A stretch of DNA of 64,000 bases from Sphingobium estronivorans (GCF_008692605.1 NZ_LFCT01000003.1:62001-126000), one strand, 5' to 3'. Shown: positions 1 to 9,473, numbered from the stretch's first letter. Translations and numbers: made by a program. The notes: generated by a model not told the origin, from the letters alone.

Positions 1-93
1 AAAGAGACAAGGCAAGTCAGCCAGCACAGGGCTTTGACCGCCTTCTTGCCCGCAAAGGGTAAAAATAGCGTTAGGAGTCAAGTTATTGGCAAA

Positions 94-1326
94 TCAGCCA
101 AGTAATAGCTCTCGGGGACTTGGATGCCCCAGAAAAGCGGCAGGGCTGGCGGAGGCGCCATAGGCCCCTGCCAGGAAGATCGCGATCAGATCGCCCTCTT
201 CCACTGGCGGCAATGCAATCTTGTCGCCCAGTCTGTCGATCGGAGTGCAGAGGCAGCCCACGACCGTCACGGCTTCCTGCGCCGGGGCCTCCCCGAATCG
301 GTTGGCAACGGCGATGGGATAGTTACGCCGGACCACCGTGCCGAAATTGCCGCTGGCGGCCAGCTGATGGTGCAGCCCGCCATCGACCACGACAAAGGTT
401 TCGCCCTGGCTTTTCTTCACATCGACCACGCGGGTCAGGTAGACGCCCGCCTCCCCCACCAGCCAGCGGCCCAGTTCCATGGCGAACTCACTGCCCCGGA
501 GGATGTCGGCGCATCCGTCCAGCACGGTCCCCAATGCCTGCCCGATGGGCCGAATATCCAGCCGCTCGTCCCCCGGAAAATAGGGAATGCCGAACCCGCC
601 GCCCAGATTGACCAGCGGCGGCGTCGCGCCCACCGCCTCGGACAGTCGGGTCGCAAGGCCGATGGTCGCCGCCTGCGTCTCGATCAGCGCGTCCGCGCCC
701 AAAGCCTGGCTCCCGGCGAAGATATGCCATCCGCGCCAGTCGGCCCCGGCATCGATCACCCAGCGGGCCAGATCGGCCGCCCGCTCCGCATCCACGCCAA
801 AGGGCTTGGCGCCGCCGCCCATGCGCATGCCGGAGCCTTTCAGGTCGAAATCCGGGTTCACCCGCACCGCCAGCCGGGGCGTCTTGCCGCGCCGCTCGCC
901 CAAGGCAACCGCCCGCCGCGCCTCGCCTTCCGACTCCAGATTGATCGTCGCACCGCTGTCGATGGCAACGATCAGTTCATCGTCGCGCTTCCCCGGTCCG
1001 GCGAAGCTGACATGCGCAGCGTTCATGCCCGCTTCCAGCGCGCGCGTCAGTTCGCCGCCCGACGCCACGTCGAAGCCGTCGACCAGCCGCGCCATCCGCT
1101 CCAGCAAGGGGGCATAAGGATTCGCCTTCACCGCATAATGCAGCGACAGGATGGAGGGCATGGCGTCACGCAGGGCGCGCACCTGCGCCTCCACGATTCC
1201 CATGTCATAGACGAAAAGCGGCGTGTCGCCCGCATCGTCGACCAGGCTGGCCGCACCGCAGCCGCCGATCAGCAGCATCCCCTCCTCGCCGGAAAAAAAC
1301 GGCGGGATCGGTCCCATCGGCTTCAT
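94..1326 (-). CDS. Pyridoxal-dependent decarboxylase, exosortase A system-associated
   Basis: A 410-residue fold-type III PLP enzyme of the diaminopimelate/ornithine decarboxylase family. The PLP lysine lies in HYAVKANPY (Lys67), the glycine-rich phosphate-binding stretch is NLGGGFGIPYF, and the C-terminal half carries the conserved cysteine segment GCLCTPIDRLG. This is the variant found next to exosortase A genes, where it is paired with an acyl-CoA ligase and an acyl carrier protein; its substrate is unknown. The start ATG overlaps the stop of the upstream ligase, so the two are translationally coupled. Lysine or DAP biosynthesis is unlikely given the partner genes. The assignment to the exosortase-associated subfamily rests on sequence style plus neighbours. 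Confidence 0.88.
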   Translation of the reverse strand: MKPMGPIPPFFSGEEGMLLIGGCGAASLVDDAGDTPLFVYDMGIVEAQVRALRDAMPSILSLHYAVKANPYAPLLERMARLVDGFDVASGGELTRALEAGMNAAHVSFAGPGKRDDELIVAIDSGATINLESEGEARRAVALGERRGKTPRLAVRVNPDFDLKGSGMRMGGGAKPFGVDAERAADLARWVIDAGADWRGWHIFAGSQALGADALIETQAATIGLATRLSEAVGATPPLVNLGGGFGIPYFPGDERLDIRPIGQALGTVLDGCADILRGSEFAMELGRWLVGEAGVYLTRVVDVKKSQGETFVVVDGGLHHQLAASGNFGTVVRRNYPIAVANRFGEAPAQEAVTVVGCLCTPIDRLGDKIALPPVEEGDLIAIFLAGAYGASASPAAFLGHPSPRELLLG

Positions 1327-2864
1327 GCGGCATGCTCCCGCGCCAGCGCCACGCGGTCGATCTTGCCATTGGGATTGCGGGGAAATTCGGACAGCATGAC
1401 GATCTCGCGCGGTTGCATGAAATTGGGCAGCTCGGCCTTCAGCCGCGCCTCGACCTTCGCCTTTAGTTCGGGAACCGTCCCGCGCAACAGCAACAACACC
1501 GCCTGCCCCAGCCGTTCGTCCCTGACACCCAGCGCGACGGCCTCGGCCACGCCTTCGACAGCGACGGCGGCTTCCTCGATCTCGGTCGGGCTGATGCGGT
1601 TGCCCGCCGACTTGATCATCGCGTCGTCACGCCCGACGAAATAGAGCAGGCCTTGCGCGTCCCGCCGCACGGTATCGCCCGACCATACCGCCACGCCGCC
1701 ATAGCGGGAAGCCGCCGGCGCCGGTTTGAACCGCTCCGCCGTGCGGGCGGCATCCTGCCAATAGCCCTGCGCCACCAGCGGCCCGCAATGCACCAGCTCA
1801 CCCGGCTCATCATCGTCGGTCAGGCTGCCATCGGGCCGCACCACCAATATTTCGGCGTGGGGAATGGCCGACCCCATGCTGTCGGGATGGCTCTCCACCA
1901 GCGCGGGCGGCAAATAGGTCGAGCGGAACGCTTCGGTCAGCCCATACATGGGATAGAGATCCGCGTTGGGAAACAGCGCCCGCAACTTCGCCACCAGAGG
2001 CCGGGTCAGCGCCCCGCCGCTGTTGGTCAGGCGTCGCAGCTTCCCCGCGACCTCCGCCGCCCAATCCAGCTCGGTCAATTGCACCCAGAGCGGCGGCACC
2101 CCGGCCAGCGTGCTGATGTCCCGCCGGTCCACCGATTTCACCACGTCACGCGGCGTCAGATAATCCAGCGGATAGACGCACCCCCCGGCAACCCATGTCG
2201 AAAGCAGCTGATTCTGCCCATAATCGAAGCTGAACGGCAGCACGCACAGCGTCCGGTCCTGTTCCGTCATCTTCAGATAATCCGCCACCGCCACGGCGCC
2301 CAGCCACAGATTGGCGTGGCTCAGCATTACGCCCTTGGGCCGCCCGGTCGATCCGCTGGTGTAGAGGATCGCCGCCAGATCGTCCGCCGCCGCGTCCGAA
2401 GGACCCCATGCTTCCCCGCCGCTCATCGCGCCAGCGGCATCATCCTCCCGATGCAGATGGCATCCGCTGGGCACATCGCCCGGCTCCAGAGTCGCCAGCC
2501 GGCTTGCCGTGCCGATCAGCAGCGACGCCCCGCTATCAGCCAGGATATGCGCGACCTGTGCATGTTTGAGCAGCGGATTGACCGGCACATGGACCAGCCC
2601 GGCCCGCGGCGCGGCCAGCGGCATCAACGCCGCCACCGGTCCCTTGGCGATCCAACTCGCGACTCGCGCGCCCTTCTCCAGCCCGAATCCCGCCAGCCAC
2701 GCGGCCAGCCGTCCCAGGGTGATTTCCAGTTCCGCATAGGTCTGCGTGCCTGACCGTCCATCCAGCGCAGGCCGCGCCGGATCGCCGCGCAACAAAATAT
2801 GATCGATGGGCCGCACCGCCGCGCCATCGACCCTCATCGGCCCCGGGGAATCGCTTAACTCCAT
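1323..2864 (-). CDS. Acyl-CoA ligase (AMP-forming), exosortase A system-associated
   Basis: A 513-residue ANL-superfamily adenylating enzyme. The phosphate loop LYTSGSTGRPKG is at residues 168-178. The later YPMYGLTEAFRST is the A5 motif, WSGDTVRRDAQG the A7 hinge region, and NPNGKIDR near the C terminus supplies the A10 catalytic lysine. It probably activates a carboxylic or amino acid and loads it on the acyl carrier protein encoded at 3950. It overlaps the PLP decarboxylase by 4 bp, so the pair forms an operon. It is divergent from the GNAT-like gene, with only 49 bp between the two starts. The specific substrate cannot be read from sequence. Confidence 0.87.
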   Translation of the reverse strand: MELSDSPGPMRVDGAAVRPIDHILLRGDPARPALDGRSGTQTYAELEITLGRLAAWLAGFGLEKGARVASWIAKGPVAALMPLAAPRAGLVHVPVNPLLKHAQVAHILADSGASLLIGTASRLATLEPGDVPSGCHLHREDDAAGAMSGGEAWGPSDAAADDLAAILYTSGSTGRPKGVMLSHANLWLGAVAVADYLKMTEQDRTLCVLPFSFDYGQNQLLSTWVAGGCVYPLDYLTPRDVVKSVDRRDISTLAGVPPLWVQLTELDWAAEVAGKLRRLTNSGGALTRPLVAKLRALFPNADLYPMYGLTEAFRSTYLPPALVESHPDSMGSAIPHAEILVVRPDGSLTDDDEPGELVHCGPLVAQGYWQDAARTAERFKPAPAASRYGGVAVWSGDTVRRDAQGLLYFVGRDDAMIKSAGNRISPTEIEEAAVAVEGVAEAVALGVRDERLGQAVLLLLRGTVPELKAKVEARLKAELPNFMQPREIVMLSEFPRNPNGKIDRVALAREHAA

Positions 2865-2913
2865 CTCCAGACTTTTTTCCTAAACGCCATGATGTTGCCG
2901 GGGAGATAGTGGT

Positions 2914-3921
2914 TTGCTGGTCGCAAGGGAATATCGCAGCGTTGCAGAAGCGCGTCATGCGCTTTCCGGCGCGCTCGACCGTGCGACCGTGCCTTCCCTG
3001 TTCCACCGGATCGACTGGTTCGAATCGCTCCATGACCACTGCTTCCCTCAGATTCCGGTCCGCATCTGCAACGCCGTGGAAGACGGGAAGGCCGTTTGGC
3101 TGTTCCTGCTCTCACCCAAGGCGGGGCGTCTCAGCGCTTTGGCCAACTGGTACAGTTTCGACTGGTCGCCGATCTTCCTCGGTGCGCCGGACCCCATCGT
3201 CCAGCGACGCCTGATCGAGGTCATCGCCCAGAAATTGCTCAAGGACAGCACGCAGGTCGACCTCTATCCAGTGACGGACACCGCCTCGCTCCTGCTGGAG
3301 GCATTCCGCCGCGCCGGCTGGTTCGGCGTGCGCCGGCCCATGGGCGGGCGGCATCTGCTGCGTCCCGAAGGCCGCGGCTTTGCCGACTATTGGACGGAGC
3401 GGCCCGGACGCCTGCGCACCCTCATCGCCCGCAAGAGCCGCGCGAGCCGCTTCACGCTCGGCATCGCGGACCGGCTGACCGATGGGCTATGGCGCGATTA
3501 TACCGCCGTTCATGAGCGAAGCTGGAAACAGCCCGAACCCGGCCTGTCTTTCCTGCGCGCGCTGGCCGAACGGGAAAGCGCCGCCGGAACCCTCCGGCTG
3601 GGCTTTGCGCGGCTGGAGGATCAGCCGGTCGCCGCCCAACTATGGACCGTCGAAAACGGCACGGCGCTGATCCATAAGCTCGCCCATGATCAGGCCTTTG
3701 ACGGCGCCTCGCCCGGCAGCCTGCTCAGCCATGCCATGTTCGCCCATGTCATGGACCAGGACGGCGTGGCCCTGATCGACTATGGCACCGGCGACAATGG
3801 CTACAAGACCGACTGGATGGAGGCGCGCGAGACGCTCTACCGGCTCGACTTCTTCAACCCGCGCTGCGCCTCTGTCTGGCTGCCCGCGGCACGCACGGCC
3901 ATTTCAGCGCTTGTCGGATAG
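2914..3921 (+). CDS. GNAT/FemAB-like acyltransferase (BioF2-like domain)
   Basis: A 335-residue soluble protein with the two-lobed look of FemAB/'BioF2-like' acetyltransferases; the conserved C-terminal segment DYGTGDNGYKTDWM (about residues 289-302) is typical. Such proteins occur in exosortase/PEP-CTERM polysaccharide clusters and are thought to transfer acyl or aminoacyl groups to a carrier or cell-envelope substrate. The start is TTG, chosen because GGGGAG lies 8 bp upstream and no in-frame ATG occurs early. It is followed 28 bp later by the acyl carrier protein, so a transfer of the ACP-bound group is a reasonable inference. Confidence 0.78.
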   Translation: MLVAREYRSVAEARHALSGALDRATVPSLFHRIDWFESLHDHCFPQIPVRICNAVEDGKAVWLFLLSPKAGRLSALANWYSFDWSPIFLGAPDPIVQRRLIEVIAQKLLKDSTQVDLYPVTDTASLLLEAFRRAGWFGVRRPMGGRHLLRPEGRGFADYWTERPGRLRTLIARKSRASRFTLGIADRLTDGLWRDYTAVHERSWKQPEPGLSFLRALAERESAAGTLRLGFARLEDQPVAAQLWTVENGTALIHKLAHDQAFDGASPGSLLSHAMFAHVMDQDGVALIDYGTGDNGYKTDWMEARETLYRLDFFNPRCASVWLPAARTAISALVG

Positions 3922-3949
3922 CGTTCGAGCGATTAGGTAGGCGCGCATC

Positions 3950-4240
3950 ATGCGGGCGGACAATATTCAGCCGGTCGACCGGGCAATGGACATCGAAACA
4001 ATGATGCGCGCGCTGCTGCGCGATGTACTGGCCTTGTCGCAGGAGCGCGTCGACGCGTTCGATGCGGACACGCCGCTGTTCGGCGCGTTGCCGGAACTGG
4101 ATTCCATGGCCGTCGCCGGCCTGCTCACCGAGATGGAGGATCGCTTCGACATCCTGATCGAGGACGAGGATATCGACGGCGATACGTTCGAGACGTTCGG
4201 GACGCTGCTTGCCTTCGCACAGGCGAAGATCGGGAATTAA
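3950..4240 (+). CDS. Acyl carrier protein, exosortase-associated
   Basis: A 96-residue acidic helical protein of the phosphopantetheine-binding family. The attachment serine is in the segment LPELDSMAVAGL (Asp51-Ser52). It would hold the acyl or aminoacyl group activated by the ligase at 1323-2864. A shorter start at 3986 (MDIETMMRAL) would match the usual ACP N terminus. The ATG at 3950 is preferred because AGGTAGG lies about 8 bp upstream. It is the last gene of the exosortase-type block seen here, and the 73 bp after it hold nothing I recognise. Confidence 0.85.
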   Translation: MRADNIQPVDRAMDIETMMRALLRDVLALSQERVDAFDADTPLFGALPELDSMAVAGLLTEMEDRFDILIEDEDIDGDTFETFGTLLAFAQAKIGN

Positions 4241-4313
4241 ATCCGTCCTTCGCCTGCGCAGACAGGCACAAGTGCCATCGGGACGGTAACCTATGCCACC
4301 GCCCGTCCGGACT

Positions 4314-5276
4314 TCATTCCGCCGCTACCGCCTCAAAATCGGCCTCGGCCAGGAATTTCTCCACATCCAATGCCGCCATGCAGCCCATGCCCGCGGCCGT
4401 CACCGCCTGACGATAGATTTTGTCGCTGACGTCACCCGCCGCAAAGACGCCCGGAACGGCGGTTTTCGTCGTGCCCTTCTCGACCAGAAGATAGCCTTCA
4501 TCCATCGGCAGCTTGTCGACGAACAACTCGGTCGCCGGCTGATGGCCGATGGCAACGAACGCGCCATCCGTCTCGATATGCGATTTGTGGCCCGTCACCG
4601 TGTCAATCAGGTCGACCCCGACCAGCCCTTCCGGATTGCCGCCCCCGACGAAGCGCTCGACCGCCTGATTCCACACCACCTTGATGTTCGGATGCGCGAA
4701 CAGCCGCTGCTGCAGGATCTTCTCCGCCCGTAGCGAATCGCGACGGTGGATCAATGTGACGTCATGGCTGTGGTTGGTCAGGTAAAGCGCTTCCTCGACC
4801 GCGGTATTGCCGCCGCCGATCACCACCACTTTCTTGCCGCGATAGAAGAAGCCATCGCACGTCGCGCAGGCCGAAACCCCCTTCCCCTGCAAAAGCTGCT
4901 CGCCCTCCGCGCCCAGCCACTTGGCCTGCGCGCCGGTCGCGATCACCAGACTGTCGGCATAGTACACCGTCCCACTGTCGCCCTTCAGGCGGAAGGGCCG
5001 CTCCGACAGGTCCACATCCACGATCTGGTCGTACATCATCTGCGCGCCGACATGCTCCGCCTGCGCCTGCATCTGCTCCATCAGCCAGGGCCCCTGGATG
5101 ACGTCGCGGAAGCCCGGATAATTTTCAACGTCGGTGGTGATGGTCAGTTGCCCGCCCGGCTGCATGCCCTGCACCACGATCGGCGCCAGACCCGCGCGCG
5201 CACCATAAATGGCGGCAGACAGGCCGGCGGGGCCGGAACCGAGGATCAGCATGCGGGTCGAGTGGGTGGCGGTCAT
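4314..5276 (-). CDS. trxB: Thioredoxin-disulfide reductase
   Basis: A 320-residue flavoprotein that passes electrons from NADPH via FAD to thioredoxin in the cytoplasm. The FAD-binding GSGPAGLSAA is at residues 13-22, the redox pair CATC is at 137-140, and the NADPH site GGGNTAVEEA follows. The C-terminal FAD motif is VFAAGDVSDK. I place the start at 5276 (MTATHSTRM), because GGAAAG lies at the proper distance upstream; upstream in-frame residues do not belong to the family. It lies 98 bp downstream of the Anbu gene on the same strand and could be co-transcribed or have its own promoter. Confidence 0.95.
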   Translation of the reverse strand: MTATHSTRMLILGSGPAGLSAAIYGARAGLAPIVVQGMQPGGQLTITTDVENYPGFRDVIQGPWLMEQMQAQAEHVGAQMMYDQIVDVDLSERPFRLKGDSGTVYYADSLVIATGAQAKWLGAEGEQLLQGKGVSACATCDGFFYRGKKVVVIGGGNTAVEEALYLTNHSHDVTLIHRRDSLRAEKILQQRLFAHPNIKVVWNQAVERFVGGGNPEGLVGVDLIDTVTGHKSHIETDGAFVAIGHQPATELFVDKLPMDEGYLLVEKGTTKTAVPGVFAAGDVSDKIYRQAVTAAGMGCMAALDVEKFLAEADFEAVAAE

Positions 5277-5374
5277 GAACATCTTTCCGGCTACGATTCG
5301 TCTGTCGCGATGAGATAGGCCCCCATCCCGCCCGCGCAAGCCATGGATTTGCTTGGACAGCGAGAAGCTGGGAT

Positions 5375-6112
5375 TCAGTCGAGCACTTTCGGCAGGTCCT
5401 CAAACCCCTTGCGCAGCGCGGCCGACCAGCCGTGGGACAGCAGCTGGAATTCTTCATCATCGGCTTCGATCCGGGTGCGGACGCGGAAGTCGAACTGGTC
5501 CCGCTCGATCACCGTCAGGTCCAGCGGCATCCCGACCGACAGGTTGGAACGCAGGGTCGAATCCATCGACAACAGCACCGCCTTGGCCGCATCTTCCAGG
5601 CTGGTTTCGCGCTGGACGATGCGGTCCAGGATCGGCTTGCCATATTTATGCTCGCCGATCTGGAAGAAGGGCGTGTCCTCCGTCGCCTCGATGAAATTGC
5701 CCGCCGAATAGATGAGGTAGAGGCGCGGCTTGCCGCCCTTGCGCTGCCCGGCGATCAGGATGGAGGCATCCGCCCCCGATCCCTGCATCTCGATCGTGTT
5801 GCGATAGCGCCCCTGCATGGTGCACATCGCGTCGCCGACAATCTGCGCAACGCGGTTCATGGTCGGACAATTGAGGATCGTTTCGATCCCGGGATCGAGC
5901 GTGGCGTCCTTGATCGCCTGGCCCAGCATCGCCTTCACCCCCTGGGTGATCGACAGATTGCCCGAACACATCATGGTGATCGCGCGCTCGCCCGGCACAC
6001 TGTAGGTGAAGCTCTTCCGGAAACGCGCGATATTGTCCATTCCCGCATTGGTACGGGTGTCGGACAGCATGACCAGCCCCTGATCTACGCGCACCGCGAC
6101 GCAATAAGTCAT
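5375..6112 (-). CDS. Anbu: proteasome-type (HslV-like) peptidase
   Basis: A 245-residue Ntn-hydrolase of the 'ancestral beta subunit' (Anbu) family related to HslV and proteasome beta subunits. After removal of Met the protein begins TYCVAV, exposing Thr1. Asp17 (in LSDTRTNAG) sits exactly where the family has it and a lysine follows at about residue 32, so the catalytic set looks intact. It is the last gene of a four-gene operon with transglutaminase, alpha-E and ATP-grasp proteins, the classic Anbu neighbourhood. No ATPase partner is encoded nearby. Its physiological substrate is unknown. Confidence 0.92.
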   Translation of the reverse strand: MTYCVAVRVDQGLVMLSDTRTNAGMDNIARFRKSFTYSVPGERAITMMCSGNLSITQGVKAMLGQAIKDATLDPGIETILNCPTMNRVAQIVGDAMCTMQGRYRNTIEMQGSGADASILIAGQRKGGKPRLYLIYSAGNFIEATEDTPFFQIGEHKYGKPILDRIVQRETSLEDAAKAVLLSMDSTLRSNLSVGMPLDLTVIERDQFDFRVRTRIEADDEEFQLLSHGWSAALRKGFEDLPKVLD

Positions 6113-6135
6113 CGGCCGAAGGCCCTCTCAACTGT

Positions 6136-7005
6136 TCAGTCCCGCGTGGTGGCCTGCGCGCTTTGTTGTTGCTGCCGTTGCAGCTGCCGCTGTTCCACCC
6201 CTTCCTCCGCCTGCGCGATCCGAACGTCCGCGTCAATCCGGATATCGCCCGCCACCGTCACCGAGCCCCGGATCGGCGCCGCCGCATCCGCATCCAGACC
6301 GCTGGCGACGCGCAGATAATATTCCGTCACGGAGACCCGGTTCGACGGATCGAAACCGACCCAGCCAAGTTCCGGCACCAACGCCTCCGCCCAGCCATGG
6401 GTTTCATGCAGCACATCGCCTTCATCCGCGAGCAGATAGCCGGACACATAGCGCGCCGGAATCCCCAGCGCCCGCGCCCCGGCGATGAAAATCTGCGCAT
6501 GATCCTGACACACGCCGGCGCCTAGCGCGAACGCTTCTGCCGCCGTGGTGGTGGCGGTGGTCACGCCGCTGCGATAGTCGACCGCCTCGCGCAATGCCGC
6601 CGACAGCGCGTGGAGCCGGGCGAGCGCCCCACCCTTCTCCGGCAGCGCGCGCGCCATGTCCCGGATCGCCGCCGACGCCTTGGTCAGCCGCGTCTCCCGC
6701 AGGAAATAGCGCGGGTTTACGGCCGTGCGCGGCCAGCCCACGACACCATGACTTTCCCGCGTTTCGACCAGCCCCTCGGCCACGATCACGGCATGATCCA
6801 TCCGGTCATGCCGAACCCAGATCGCCTCCATCTCGCCAAAGCCGTTGGGACCGAAGCGCGTCAGCACCTCGCCGTTCACGCTGACCTGCCAGTCCAGCAC
6901 TTTCTGCGCGGCCGTATCGACCGGCATCAGCTTCAACCGCATCGCCACCTGCCCGGCCGCGACCTGATAACGGTAGATGGTCTGGTGGCGGACAAGCAGT
7001 TTCAT
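6136..7005 (-). CDS. Transglutaminase-like protein of the Anbu operon
   Basis: A 289-residue protein with an N-terminal transglutaminase-associated beta domain (about 1-95) and a transglutaminase core carrying the papain-like triad: Cys166 in GAGVCQDHA, His203 in THGWAEA and Asp219 in GFDPSN. Such enzymes cleave or cross-link amide bonds. The C-terminal tail is glutamine-rich (QRQLQRQQQQ), which looks like a family-specific extension. It lies 11 bp downstream of the alpha-E gene and 23 bp upstream of anbu. By context it is expected to act on the peptide-like product made by the ATP-grasp partner. Confidence 0.9.
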   Translation of the reverse strand: MKLLVRHQTIYRYQVAAGQVAMRLKLMPVDTAAQKVLDWQVSVNGEVLTRFGPNGFGEMEAIWVRHDRMDHAVIVAEGLVETRESHGVVGWPRTAVNPRYFLRETRLTKASAAIRDMARALPEKGGALARLHALSAALREAVDYRSGVTTATTTAAEAFALGAGVCQDHAQIFIAGARALGIPARYVSGYLLADEGDVLHETHGWAEALVPELGWVGFDPSNRVSVTEYYLRVASGLDADAAAPIRGSVTVAGDIRIDADVRIAQAEEGVEQRQLQRQQQQSAQATTRD

Positions 7006-7016
7006 GCGCTGCCCTT

Positions 7017-7949
7017 TCAGCCGAAATGATAGGCCTGGGCGATTTCCGCTCCCAGCCGGTTGGTGGTCATGAGGCCATTCTGCACCGTTTCATGCAGGCC
7101 CACGCGGAAAATCTCGCCACTGTCGAGCTGCTCCAGATCCGCCACCATCTCGCGCACGGTATCGTGACAGGAGGCCCGCGCATCATGCCACCCCGCCAGC
7201 CGGTTCAGCCGATAGGCAAGCTGGTCATAGCAATAAGCGACGCTGCGCGGAAACAGGCGGTTGAGCATCAGAAAATCGGTGATCTGCCAGGGCGTGTAGG
7301 TGCCGCCATAAATATGGTGAAAGGCCCGTGCCCCCGACAACGCATAGAGCACCGAGGTCCACTGATAATGGTCCCGATTGCCGCCCACCACCTCGGTTTC
7401 GGGCAGCAGCACATAATATTTGACGTCCAACAGCCGCAACGTCATCTGCGCCCGCTCGAGCGCCGACCCCGCGCGCAGGAAATCATGCCCTTCGTTGCGG
7501 AGCTGCCCCGAATGCGCCGCGCCGCGGAAGGTCATCACCCGCGTCTTCACCCAGTCGATCAGCGCCGGCAACTGCTGCCGCGCCTCCGCCACATCATAGC
7601 TATCGAGCTTGCGCCAGCCTTCGTTCAAAGCCTCCCACATGTCCTGCGTCAGCATGGTGCGCGCCGACTTGGCATTGGCGCGGGCTTTCAACAGGCAGGA
7701 TCGGATGGAGGAGGGATTGTCGAGGTCCAGCATCAGAAAGGCGATCGCATCGCTCTCCGTCACCTGCGCGCCTTCCGGGAAATGGTTGAACGCCCCCGTC
7801 GCCCGCACCACCGATCGCCACTCGTCGCGATGGTGCGCGCCGGGCAGGATCGCCATGCGCTGCCCCATGGTCAGCAGGCGGGCCGTGGCCTCGGCACGCT
7901 CCATGTAGCGCGCCATCCAGAAGAGATTTTCGGCGGTCCGGCTCAACAT
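7017..7949 (-). CDS. Alpha-E domain-containing protein
   Basis: A 310-residue all-helical protein beginning MLSRTAENLFWMARYMERAE, the signature N terminus of the alpha-E (former DUF403) family. The family is almost always encoded beside a circularly permuted ATP-grasp and a transglutaminase, as here, and is proposed to assist the amide-forming step. It begins 5 bp after the ATP-grasp gene. It has no signal peptide or membrane segment. Its biochemical role is not established. Confidence 0.92.
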   Translation of the reverse strand: MLSRTAENLFWMARYMERAEATARLLTMGQRMAILPGAHHRDEWRSVVRATGAFNHFPEGAQVTESDAIAFLMLDLDNPSSIRSCLLKARANAKSARTMLTQDMWEALNEGWRKLDSYDVAEARQQLPALIDWVKTRVMTFRGAAHSGQLRNEGHDFLRAGSALERAQMTLRLLDVKYYVLLPETEVVGGNRDHYQWTSVLYALSGARAFHHIYGGTYTPWQITDFLMLNRLFPRSVAYCYDQLAYRLNRLAGWHDARASCHDTVREMVADLEQLDSGEIFRVGLHETVQNGLMTTNRLGAEIAQAYHFG

Positions 7950-7953
7950 CCGT

Positions 7954-9363
7954 TCAATCCTGCAATACCCAGCTGTCCTTGACCCCGCCGCCCTGGCTGG
8001 AGTTCACGACCAGCGACCCTTCGGTCAACGCCACGCGAGTCAGGCCGCCCTGTACGAGCCGGATCTGCTTGCCCACCAGGCAATAGGGCCGGAAATCCGC
8101 ATGACGCCCCACCACCGCCGCCGGACCCAGCGTCGGCACGGTGGACAGGTCCAGTGTCGGCTGGGCAATGAATTCGCCGGGATTCGCCCGGATCCGCTCG
8201 GCATAGGCGGCGACCTCATCCCTGGTCGACTTGGGGCCGATCAACATGCCGTAACCGCCGGAACCATGGACTTCCTTGGCGACGAGATCGTGCAGATTTT
8301 CCAGCACATAGGCGCATTCATCGGGCTTCGAACATTGCCAGGTCTGAATATTGTCCAGGATTGGCTGTTCACCCAAATAGAAGCGGATCATTTCCGGAAC
8401 ATAGACATAGACGGCCTTGTCGTCCGCGATCCCCGATCCGGGCGCCGATGCCAGCGTCACCCCGCCGCTGCGATAGACGTTGAAAATGCCCGGCACGCCG
8501 AGCAGGCTGTCAGGCCGGAACACCAGCGGATCGATATATTCGTCATCGATGCGGCGATAAATGACATCGACCGCCTTCGGCCCCAGCGTGGTCTTCATCC
8601 AGACCCGATCCTGATCGACGAACAGGTCGGCGGGTTCCACCAGTTCCACGCCCATCAGATCGGCCAGGAAGCTGTGCTCATAATAGGCACTATTGAGCGA
8701 TCCCGGCGTCAGCACCACCACCACGGGATCGCCATTGCAGGCGGGCGGCGCGACTTCTTTCAGACTCTTCAGCAATTCCGCCGGATAATCATCGACCGGC
8801 GCCACCAGCCCCTGCGCGAACAGCTCCGGGAACATGCGCGTCATGATCTCGCGATTTTCGAGCATATAGGACACGCCGGAGGGGGTGCGGCAATTATCCT
8901 CCAGCACCTCAAACCGCGTTGGCCCGGTGCGCACGATATCGATGCCGACAATGTGGCTGTAGACCTTCCCCGGTGGCGTGAAGTCCGCCATTTCCGCCAG
9001 ATAGGCGCTGTTGCGGTAGATGATGTCGGCAGGCATGATGCCCGCTCGCACAATCTCTCCGCGATGATAGACGTCGTGCAGAAAGGCGTTCAGCGCCCGC
9101 GCCCGCTGTTTTATGCCCCGGTCCAGCACCCGCCATTCCTGGGCCATGAAGATGCGCGGCAACAGATCGAAGGGGATCAGCCTTTCCGGGTCGCCACCTT
9201 CGCCATAGACGGCGAAGGTTATGCCGATGCGCCGGAAAATCGCTTCCGCCTCATCCATTCGACGATTGAGCCCGGCAATGCCGGTTCGCTCCACCCAATT
9301 TTGCACTTCGGCATAGCAGGGGCGTATCGAACCATCAGGCTCAAACATTTCGTGGAAGGGCAA
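7954..9363 (-). CDS. Circularly permuted type 2 ATP-grasp protein
   Basis: A 469-residue member of the circularly permuted ATP-grasp family (former DUF404/DUF407). Conserved stretches include VLEDNCRTPSGVSYMLENR, KGSGGYGML-like HGSGGYGMLIGPKS, and NSSQGGGVKDSWVL at the end. These enzymes are predicted amide (peptide) ligases. The start is TTG at 9363, supported by GGAGG about 9 bp upstream and by the family N terminus reading xPFxEMFxxDG; the next in-frame ATG is at 9348. It is the first gene of the Anbu operon. Confidence 0.9.
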   Translation of the reverse strand: MPFHEMFEPDGSIRPCYAEVQNWVERTGIAGLNRRMDEAEAIFRRIGITFAVYGEGGDPERLIPFDLLPRIFMAQEWRVLDRGIKQRARALNAFLHDVYHRGEIVRAGIMPADIIYRNSAYLAEMADFTPPGKVYSHIVGIDIVRTGPTRFEVLEDNCRTPSGVSYMLENREIMTRMFPELFAQGLVAPVDDYPAELLKSLKEVAPPACNGDPVVVVLTPGSLNSAYYEHSFLADLMGVELVEPADLFVDQDRVWMKTTLGPKAVDVIYRRIDDEYIDPLVFRPDSLLGVPGIFNVYRSGGVTLASAPGSGIADDKAVYVYVPEMIRFYLGEQPILDNIQTWQCSKPDECAYVLENLHDLVAKEVHGSGGYGMLIGPKSTRDEVAAYAERIRANPGEFIAQPTLDLSTVPTLGPAAVVGRHADFRPYCLVGKQIRLVQGGLTRVALTEGSLVVNSSQGGGVKDSWVLQD

Positions 9364-9473
9364 AGTGGCGTTCCTCCCTCAGCCAAAGGCTGGTTGTGCA
9401 TTGCAACATTAGTGCAACGGGGACGAACGAATGCAAGCGGAAAATCCGCCGGTGTCCATCATGACTGTAAAGG

